Assembly (NCBI GenBank): GCA_947000775.1
Contig: CAMQGK010000634.1
Location: 25,501,001-25,565,000, forward strand
Source: Pterois miles
Taxonomy: Eukaryota; Chordata; Actinopteri; Perciformes; Scorpaenidae
Direction of reading: 5' to 3'
Length of the DNA: 64,000 nt
Shown here: in pieces, positions 56,190 through 64,000 of the stretch
Numbering within the stretch: the first letter of the stretch is position 1
How the letters are laid out: every line of letters begins with the position of its first letter
Made by a program: the position numbers and the translations under genes
The notes under the pieces: generated by a model
What the model saw: the letters and a program-made list of their open reading frames with translations, nothing else
Database searches by the model: none
What the model was told of the DNA's origin: nothing

Positions 56190-56625
56190 ATTTCAGAGAG
56201 AGAGTGTTCCTGTTGGCTGTTTATTCAACGGAGGCAGCTGTCAATCACTCCGATCAAATGGTCAAACTAGGCAGCGCTGACCAAATATGAATTAATATTC
56301 TGTTACTGTGATGACTTTTTCTCACCTCAAATGTCAGAAATACCTGTTTTGCTGTAAAATGAGAAAGTTTGCTCCAGCTGGTGGCCGGTGCTTGGTATTT
56401 CTTCAACTGATCTCAACATGGCTGCCGAGTCACAAACTTTCTCATTTTACAGGTAAACAGTAACTACAAGATGGTGAGAAACATTAACAGAATATTGAGT
56501 CATATTTGATCAGCGCTGCCTAGTTCGACCGTTTGATTGGAGTTTGAGAGTGATTGACAGCTGCTCAGAGACTCCAGCTCAGCCCTGATTGGTTGTTTTC
56601 CTCTGGTCTGTGAAATCTTGCAGAT
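56190..56625. repeat. Imperfect palindrome (foldback repeat)
   Basis: The left arm (56190-56371) and right arm (56433-56625) are inverted copies. TGTAAAATGAGAAAGTTTG at 56353-56371 pairs with 56433-56451, AGGCAGCGCTGA at 56269 with TCAGCGCTGCCT at 56510, and CAGCTGTCAATCACTC at 56236 with GAGTGATTGACAGCTG at 56548. The loop is 61 bases. The arm sequence resembles a common percomorph repeat, so this may be a head-to-head pair of one family or a foldback element. Confidence 0.85.
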
Positions 56626-58067
56626 GCCATAAAGAGCGGCTCATAATTTCTTTCAGAGTACCTGTCTCATGTACTACTACATAGTGACCATTATATAAAC
56701 ATAACTTCTTCTTTTTTAATCATATTTGCTCCAATCAGGCATTTTGCTGCTATAACACTGCAGCATTATTCCTGACTAGTTATGGATTAAAAACGGACAC
56801 TGCTGAGTTATTTACAGTGTAGGCGATTTAAGGGAGGAGGCCACTTGGCAACCGCAGCACACTTCGGTACAATTGGACGATTAATTATCTTAGTGGGCCT
56901 TACCGGGCTAATCACTTCTCAAACATCCCCGCATAATGTGGATCTCCTCTGACGAAGTGAAAAGAAAAATCTTTTAATTAAAGGAAGCAAGCAAACAAAG
57001 TCAAAGCCACAGCTAATTATATTCAATCAGTTTACAATCATGTTGCATGTCTCAATTACAGGATTTCAATGCCCTCATCACTGTAATCGCACACGGCATG
57101 TTTGGATTTGAGCAACCACCCTACTCTGTTTAAAAAATGCCCACCCAGCTTCCTGTTATAGCATGCTGCCTTTGGGATAATTGATTTGATTTAATATAAT
57201 AGAAGACAGTGAACAGGAAAGCCTCAAAGGAAATAGGTCTGTCATCTGCCTTCCATTCTATTATAACACACTGTACCCTCACCTCAATCTCCTGATCTCC
57301 AAATCTAATGAAGTTGTATTTGCATACAGGCTGACACTGTACCGAGACACACTTTCTACACGACTGCAGATGTTCCAAATGATTATTTTTTCTTCAAGAA
57401 AATATCTATTTTTGAGCATGTCAAGTCAGAAAAAAACCAAAATAATGTGTCGTTATGCAGGGGAGGGAACACAACTGCTCAGATGATGAGAAATATTGTC
57501 TGATGGTATAAATGTGAGCATTTTTCATGAAAATAACAGTCTCAGGTTGATACACAGCATCCCGTCGCCACCCGCAGGAGGAAGCGCTGGGGTCGGCTGC
57601 GCTGCCGTACGGGTGGCATGTGTCTATTTCCCAAAAATCCACAAGTTGCCAACTGGTTCATTTTCTGTGATTACTTGTTTTTCTTAACTGTCATTTCTGC
57701 TCCTCATCCACACAGAGCTGCTCACACAGTATAAAAAATGACATTTAAAACTGAACATTTTCACGTTATGTACCTAAATTAATCAAATAGAAAAGCATGG
57801 TTTATTTGTGAAAGCCACACATAATTTGCGTGGCTTTCAAATACCGACGCTTTACCGTAAAACACATGTAGGGCAGATGGGAGGGCTGGTGTATGGGTAC
57901 AGTAAACACAGGGCTTTCATCAAGGAGACTTCTGTTCACGTCCCATGCGTACGTTTCATTTTCACTTTCCAAAAAAAAAACTAATCTTAAGTCAAACAAT
58001 AATGTTTTTTCCTTAAACCTAGTTGTTTTGTTGCTTAAACCTAAGAACATGTTTTTTCATTTGAACT
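56626..58067. other. Unique non-coding stretch, conserved-looking
   Basis: No gene is supported. At about 56860-57380 the sequence is repeat-free and rich in TAAT/ATTA cores (GGACGATTAATTATC, AATCTTTTAATTAAAGG, CAGCTAATTATATTC). This is a candidate for conservation tests. A CCTTAAACCTAG fragment related to the GGTTTAG minisatellite is at about 58010-58050. Confidence 0.35.
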
Positions 58068-59148
58068 CACAATGCTGTCAATCGATTCAAATAATTAGTA
58101 AGGATTAATTGCATGATTGTCCATAGTTAATCACAAATTAATCACACTTTTTTATGTATTCAAAATGTACCTTAACGGTAGATTTGTCAAGTTTCTAATA
58201 CTCTTATCAATATTGGAGTTGGAAAATATAATTTTTCCATACAAATGTTTGTATATATTTATTATTGGAAATCAATTAACGACAAAACAATAACAAATAT
58301 TGTCCAGAAACCCTCACAGGTGCATTTAGCATAAAAAATCTGCTCCAATCATAACATGGCAAACTGCAGCCCAACAGGCAACAACAGCTGTCAGTGTGTC
58401 AGAGTGCTGACTTGACTATGACTTGATCCAGACTGACTGTGATTATCATAAAGTGGGCATGTCTGTAAAGGGGAGACTGGTGGGGACCCAGAGAACCCAT
58501 TTACATTCACATATATTGAGGTCAGAGGTCAAGGGACCCCTTTGAAAATGGCCATGACAGTGTTTCCTCACCAAACTTTTCCATAAATTTGCAGCATTAT
58601 TTAGCCTCTTTCATGACAAGCAAGAATGACACGGTTAGACTGATGATTCCTTCGGCTGCTTGTTTACGAGCATAGATGATTTTTCTTTGTTGGGTCCTTT
58701 GTTGTTATGAATTGCTGTTTGGTTTTTATGTGTCACCATTCTTGTATTTCTTGGTCTTGGGCTTTCTAGCTGTTACTTATTGTATTGCTGGCCACACCTC
58801 TGTAGTTGTGAGACACATTGTTTGAGTGTTGCATCCACACATATTTCCTATAGTGTAATCAATCTTTTCCTTTCTTGGTGGCTGTGTCTCACCTGAGTAT
58901 TTAAAACTGGCTTTAAGTTTGATTGTTCACGCTGACGAAGGCTTTTGGCCAAAACACGAAGGGTTGTTTGCCCTGTAAATTAAAGGAGACACTTTATCTG
59001 AGAGTGCCAGAGATTTTGTTCTCTAGTTTCATATGATACCAGTATTTTCATCCACTTTCCCGGTTTAAAACTGAGCCCACTACAACCTCCATAAGATCCT
59101 TTGTGGTTTTGCGTTAAAGCGTTGTCGCGTTAACTTTGATAGCTGTGG
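58068..59148 (-). mobile_element. Family A hAT-like element with internal insertion
   Basis: The left edge CAATGCTGTCAATCGATTC and right edge CGTTAACTTTGATAGCTG are family A ends in inverted orientation. The body carries GCCCAACAGGCAACAACAGC, AAAGTGGGCATGTCTGTAAA and the perfect DR1 motif at 58519-58531. At about 58640-59010 a segment absent from other copies interrupts the element between ATGACACGG and CTCTAGTTTCATA. Confidence 0.85.
58640..59010 (+). mobile_element. Insertion within family A copy, unidentified
   Basis: About 370 bases not found in the other family A copies. Its right part reads CTGACGAAGGCTTTTGGCCA, AAACACGAAGG and TTGCCCTGTAAATTAAAGGA, a phrase close to the GATGAAGGC-GAAACG motif common near the 3' ends of fish retroelements. 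The left part is T-rich. Boundaries are approximate and no open frame is convincing. Confidence 0.5.
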
Positions 59149-59629
59149 TTTAAAGAGATGACAAGAGGTCCTGACAAAGCATCAGTATGCAACGAGTTGG
59201 GCTGACGACGTGTTGAAATAAAAGGAATAAACGAATGGAAATAGAGGAGGTTGTTCCAGTGTCACGTAAAAGTCAGAACTGGACTAAATTGCGGTCGTGT
59301 CTGGAAGTTAACCCACAATTAGAGAAACTCTCCCCTATATTGCATGATTTTTATTTAACTTGAAGATGTATATATAGCGGGAGGAGGTCCAGATGAATGT
59401 GACATTGGTCTGAATTGTCCATGGTTAAAAATGACTGAGACTACAGCCACACTAGTGGTGCCTGCACAGAAATCAGATTTTGTCTATAGTATTTTTATGC
59501 ACCTTGTATTTCTTGTTAAATATTTGTTGCACTGATCAAGGAGAAGCTCTCCAATTTCTTTATACATTTTGTAAAATGACAAAAAAGGATGTTGTATGCT
59601 ATTCTGTTGGGCTGTAATTAGGTACAGTA
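59149..59629. other. Unique non-coding stretch
   Basis: No recognised gene or repeat. Confidence 0.3.
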
Positions 59630-60195
59630 GTGTTTTGAAATGCTAACACCAGCATGCTAACATGCTCACAGTGCCAATGCTAATATGCTAATGTACAGCA
59701 GGTACAATCTTCATTATGGCTGCGTTCCAAATCGCATACGTTTTCTTTTTACTTTTAGTACATATTGCAGCTACTGTTGCATGCAGTCCCCATTGGCACA
59801 TACTACTGCGTCATAACATTTGCACATTGAATTTTGACCCTCTTAGTCATATATCTGCTGTGCAGAGGATTGTGGGTCAGAATAACCAGTAAAGCATGCT
59901 GGCAGGCATACTAAACAGTATGGCAGTAAACAGTAAGTTTGCTATCTTAGATTAGCCTGCTAGCATGCTAAATGGTTGCTAATTAGCACCAAACAAAGTA
60001 CAGCTGAGGCTGATGGAAATGTCCTGAGCTTTGCAGACACCTAGTCAGACAGAAAAACATTGAAATTTTAGCTGGATGAAGAGTAGGGGACCATCAAAGT
60101 CATTAGACTTAAACCTCTGGGAAACATGATTTCCTGCAAAACTTAATGGCAATCCATGAAGCAGTTGTTGAGATATCTTAGTTTGTTCCACATCT
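59630..60195 (+). repeat. Repeat D, fullest copy
   Basis: It starts with the TGCTAAC/GCATGCTAACATGCTCAC block (59640-59700) and continues through TAGCATGCTAAATGGTTGCT, AGTACAGCTGAGGCTGATGG, AGGGGACCATCAAAGTCATT and AATGGCAATCCATGAAGCAG to TTGTTGAGATATCTTAG. This order is characteristic of a widespread teleost repeat. The class is unknown. Confidence 0.75.
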
Positions 60196-61461
60196 GTGGC
60201 TTAAAATGAGAACACTCTTAACAAAAAGCAGGTCGTAATAGCTCACTGAAAAGCTCTATTGGCCAATTTTCATGCACTTTTGCGATGGTACCTTTCAGTT
60301 TGTGTGTTCCCACTCTGCTTCCCGCCACGCAAACTGCCACGCTTCGGATAATGAGGCAACGTCGGTAACGTATTCCTGCAGAAACGGTGTGTGCGTTCTG
60401 CATTTATCAGTTAATTACAGAATGTCAGTCACGAGCAGACGGTTTAGTATTTTTTGACAGCACGACAGACTTCTCTTTCGGTATCCATTTGAAATGTGTA
60501 TTTCATGTACATTATCCACAGACTTTGATAACACAATTGCACGTCTGGTCTGAAGGTAGGGGTTTCTCAGAACTGCCGTCCTCATAAATCAAATACTTAA
60601 CATGTTTTTGTATCGTTCCCTGTTCAAGCCATTTAGCAAATACATTTCAGGCTCTTTTCACTGCTTAGTCCAGAATGAGTGGCACTTCATAGACATAATC
60701 CAATAATGGGATTTTTCTTCCACAATGGTTGTGGATTACAGTATGTAATATCAGCTTCAGAAACAAAGCATGGAGCAGTTTCACATATGCCATATATGAT
60801 GTGATTATTATCATTATCCTTTTAAGCCATAGGTTGTCATATAATTAATCATGCCAATATTAATGTCAATATGTCAATGCTTCAATTTAGCTCCTGTCAC
60901 TCCATTGGTGCATGCCAGATATTAGCCATCTGGTATAGCACAGTGTGGGGGCACAACTCTATCCTGTCGGTATACTAAAGAGCTGATTATGAATGATTTT
61001 TAATAGGCAGTCTGCTGAAGCTTTCATGAGCTGGAATTTCCGTAACTCATTATTCTGAAGGTTTAATAACTGTAATCACATTAATCCATCGAGTACAGAC
61101 GCATAAATCAAAGGTATTCATATTTAAAAGACGTAGGATTTGTGTTAACAGTTGTTCGCTATTTTGTGATGGATGGGCTCGGATCAGGACATCATTTGTC
61201 TTCTGTCAGGTCTGGTATAAAGGCGGAGGGAGAAAACTGAGTCAGTCAGGAAAATTCAAAGTACAACTCTAAATGTGTCTCACGTCGTTGGAATGAAATG
61301 GCTCCTTAACTGCAAACTCTGTATACTTATATTTTAGCTGTGTGTGTACAAGTTACTTACATTCAAAGGTGGAGAGACTACTAGAATATCATACTCAACT
61401 AAAAGTACTGTTATATTACAGGATTTCTACTCTAGCAAAAGTAAAAGTACTTGTGTAAAAC
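60196..61461. other. Unique non-coding stretch, partly conserved-looking
   Basis: No gene is supported. The part at about 60600-61140 is repeat-free and AT-rich with ordered homeodomain-like cores (ATATAATTAATCATGCC, CACATTAATCCATCG). An AAAAGTACT-type dispersed fragment is at about 61395-61460. Confidence 0.3.
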
Positions 61462-61575
61462 TAGAATTACCACATTGTGGTTGAATTCCTCCACCAACCA
61501 GTCAAGTTTACATGCATGTCTGTCCAGACTCATATTATACCGTATGTAGTGAAAAATTGAAGGAATTTAATAAAA
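61462..61575 (-). repeat. Repeat P end fragment, minus strand
   Basis: ACTAGAATTACCACATTGTG, CCTCCACCAACCAGTCAAGT and ACATGCATGTCTGTCC are the reverse of the 3' end of repeat P (compare 50700-50775), followed by GAAGGAATTTAATAAA. It also matches 62345-62462. Confidence 0.65.
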
Positions 61576-62344
61576 AGAATAAACAACATCTCTGTATTGA
61601 TGTATGATTCAACTGAATAATTTCCAGTGAGAAAACATGCTGTCTTCCTATTTCATCTATCTCGTAGAGTAAGCCAAGCATCCATATACCTCGAGACGTA
61701 ACAGCATATAGAGCAAAAGTCCTCATTAGAGCTGTGTATTGGCAAGAATGTGGTGATACAATACACAATACAATACAAGTGTTACGATTCAATATATTGC
61801 GATGTATTAAGATACTGTAAGTAAGGCGATATATTGCAATTTTTAAAAAAACTACTTTTAGGAAATCTGTCATAATATAAAGAACAAACCACCATATGAA
61901 TTGTGAGTAAAAGAAAGTGTATTTTTTTCCACAGTGGGATCAGTATTTGCATTCATTACAGTCCCTGTAACATCCAACATCGTAGCGCTGCTTTGAGAGG
62001 ACGCAGACAGTTTGTTTGCAAATGCAATGAAGTAGTGACTGAGTTCATCTTTGCATGTAAACTATTATTTCGCAAACAATACACTGTTTTTGAGAGTCAA
62101 TACAGTTTCACAAACCATAATAAATAGCCTGACACCTCTTCTTCTATAATGAAGTGTATGAATAGCATGCTACTTTTAAGGACATTTCGCATGTCATGAT
62201 ACACATTTTAAGTTTTTCCTGCCTCATTGTTAAGTGAAATGGTCGCAAAATGTTTAGGATAAGTCGCTTAGTTAGGTTTAGGAAAAACATCATGTTTGAA
62301 CTTAAACATACGATATAAAAGTACTTGTGTCAAAATTTACTTAA
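61576..62344. other. Unique non-coding stretch
   Basis: No gene is supported; the 112-codon minus frame (61535-61873) overlaps the repeat and has no recognised domain. GTTAGGTTTAGGAAAAACAT at about 62270 is a GGTTTAG unit fragment. Confidence 0.3.
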
Positions 62345-62462
62345 ACTAGAATTGCTGTTGTATGGCTCCGCCAACCAGTCAAGTTGCAGTTTACGTCCAC
62401 GTCTGTACTGACTCAAAAAATACTGTATGTAGTAAAAACTTTGAAGGAATTTAATAAATGAG
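62345..62462 (-). repeat. Repeat P end fragment, minus strand
   Basis: CTCCGCCAACCAGTCAAGTT, TACGTCCACGTCTGTACTGA and GAAGGAATTTAATAAA repeat the block at 61462-61575, about 880 bases to the left and in the same orientation. The repeat P part plus a shared flank is duplicated. Confidence 0.65.
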
Positions 62463-62499
62463 CAGCGTTATTCAGCCCCTCACCATCATGCTAGCGTGA

Positions 62500-62610
62500 C
62501 AGGGTTGGTACCAATGGATTCCTTAGGTTTTTCTAGTTTCTCTTGCTGTAAAACTGAGCCTGCTACAACCTCTGAAAAACAGTAAAGTCGGTCAGGATCG
62601 GGGGTCTCGG
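62500..62610 (-). mobile_element. Family A end fragment, minus strand
   Basis: GGTACCAATGGATTCCTTAG, TTTTTCTAGTTTCTC and AAACTGAGCCTGCTACAACC match the 5' quarter of family A in inverted orientation. The terminus and the DR1 segment are absent. Confidence 0.6.
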
Positions 62611-63104
62611 AGGGTTAAGAAGGCCAGCTAGATGATCAGGTTGGAACTCAACAGTATGGAGGCAGTGGAGGAGAGGACGACGAGGGACAAAATCAATGCC
62701 ATTTGGATAACCCGTCTGACTTCCTCTACAATGAGGTGTGGCAGATTGGCAGCTGATTGCAGAGAAAAGGATGAAGGACATCAAATCCTGGGAGGTATTC
62801 TTCGTCCAAGTCCAGGGTTTAAGGATAGAGGATGACGTTTGCTGTACGGATTGTAAAGCCCTTGAGTCACATCAGGGATTATTGTCAGAAAGGCTTCACA
62901 AACCTCACTGAAGGTAAAAATTCCCAAGTGAACGCAGAAGTCGACATAAGTAGAAATGTACAGCCAGCATACAGTACATACTACTACTGGTTATGAAAAT
63001 GTAAAACTATTGCTCAATTCTGTATTCTTATCCGCATGTTGCTGCTTCTGTCATGCATATTTCCGTTGTACAGTTCAGTGGCATTTAGATGTACAACCAT
63101 ACAA
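62611..63104. other. Unique non-coding stretch
   Basis: A 67-codon plus frame (62632-62835) is charged and GC-balanced but matches nothing that I recognise; it could be the tail of an old retroelement. No gene is called. Confidence 0.3.
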
Positions 63105-63705
63105 TAGACTATATACAGTAGGAAGTGTACGTAGTCACCATGAAGTCACGTCTACCGTTTTGAAGCCTTGAGTTCGGCATTTTGGCCGCCACCATCTTGG
63201 TATTTGACCGTTGCCATGTTGTTGTCAAGTGAGTGGAGCTAAATACAACCGAACACTGACATTTTTTAGTTGACCAAATTGTTCTAGTGAACTTTAATGA
63301 ACTGAAAACACACTATGAAAGGGTTAAAGTTGTAAGGTGAAAACACAACTGACAAACTGGACAATGTCATGGTAGCGACCTGTCAATCACAGGTAGCCCC
63401 GCCCTAAATCATACCCTGCTTTATGGTTAATTTGACACTAAAAGGGATCATAATTTACTAAATGAACATCATGCTGTATTGAAGAAGACTTGAAACTAGT
63501 GATTGAGACCACAAACTCATCTTTACAATGTTTACAGAGGTAATAAATCAAGTGAGAAGTCGGCTCATTTTCTCATAGACTTCTATATAATCAGACTAAT
63601 TATTCTAACCAGAGGCGTCGCCCCCTGCTGGCTGTTAGAAATAATGCAAGTTTAAGGCACTTCAGCATTGGTTTCACTTTTCAGACTTGGAGGTTACCCA
63701 CTGAT
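63105..63705 (+). repeat. Family H, near-complete copy 5
   Basis: An uninterrupted copy: TAGACTATATACAGTAGGAA, AGTTCGGCATTTTGGCCGCC, CATCTTGGTATTTGACC, TTTAATGAACTGAAAACACA, ATCATAATTTACTAAATGAA, GTCGGCTCATTTTCTCATAG and GTCGCCCCCTGCTGGCTGTT, ending ACTTGGAGGTTACCCACTGA. It is the reference for reading the split copies at 18653-20047 and 52240-53232. Confidence 0.8.
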
Positions 63706-64000
63706 TACAACCAAAGGACAAAAACCCACATCATATAAGTTTTAGCTCTGACCTTTCAGCTTTAAATGGTAAAAACAATGCAATGTATTTCAGAACAAGC
63801 AGAGCTGCCTTGCTCATTCTCTGTTTTAACTCCTGAAGCTAACATGCTGTTTACTGATGATACTCATTAGCTGGCACAGTGATGGTTATATGGCGAAAGT
63901 ATAGTTTAGACATTCATTAACTATCTGGCTGAAAGACTCTGGGACACTCATTAAGTCGGTGTCTAGTTGAGCCTTTAGGACATTAATTAACATCTGGGTA
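63706..64000. other. Unique non-coding stretch to window end
   Basis: No recognised gene or repeat. Confidence 0.3.

Noticed and set aside
62632..62835. Retroelement or host coding tail (67 codons)
   Set aside because: Charged composition is suggestive, but I cannot match it to a family and neighbouring sequence gives no continuation.

Overview
The window looks like nuclear DNA of a ray-finned fish, probably a spiny-rayed (percomorph) teleost. The evidence is AT-rich intergenic or intronic sequence with no bacterial-type gene packing, long (CA/TG)n, (TA)n and (TC)n microsatellites, tRNA-derived SINEs, and several dispersed repeat families that I recognise from teleost genomes. The recognition of families is from memory; the copies, orientations, duplications and inverted repeats were read from the sequence. 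I found no protein-coding exon, rRNA or functional tRNA that I can support. The open frames present are short, overlap on both strands, or lie in repeats. The window is best read as a large intron or gene desert.

Layout. 1-0.7 kb holds a decayed hAT transposon with a BED zinc-finger remnant. 1.4-2.06 kb is a CpG island with CCAAT boxes, the only promoter-like stretch. It is followed by a purine-rich tract with a G-quadruplex motif. From 2.6 to 22 kb there is unique sequence with dispersed repeats: a pentamer-tailed element, two SINEs, a ~50-bp minisatellite, microsatellites, and members of a hAT-like family here called family A (an AGGGCTGTCA end and an internal AGGTCAGAGGTCA motif). At 18.65-20.05 kb a family A element sits inside an older repeat (family H) and is flanked by matching target-site duplications. 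At 22.96-24.50 kb there is an imperfect palindrome with arms of about 730-760 bp.

From 24.5 to 30.8 kb there is mostly unique DNA with two family H copies. At 30.76-31.89 kb lies a clearly bounded hAT element with an 8-bp target-site duplication, matching ends and a broken ZBED-type transposase. At 32-33.7 kb there is a repeat with perfect oestrogen-response-element palindromes, a SINE, and a 100-bp direct duplication. From 33.7 to 48 kb there is unique, possibly conserved non-coding DNA with a PIF/Harbinger-like MITE (36.6-37.1 kb) and more repeat copies. At 48.16-48.83 kb there is a complex CA-rich satellite that abuts a piggyBac transposase relic (48.84-49.2 kb). From 49.3 to 64 kb there are further nested repeats, a second BED transposase relic (55.5-56.15 kb), a second palindrome (56.19-56.63 kb), an interrupted family A copy (58.07-59.15 kb) and a near-complete family H copy at the end.

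The recurring theme is transposon nesting and the spread of sequence motifs (DR1, ERE palindromes, long hairpins) by repeats. No operon or pathway is present. Coordinates of old repeats are accurate to roughly 10-30 bases unless target-site duplications are given.
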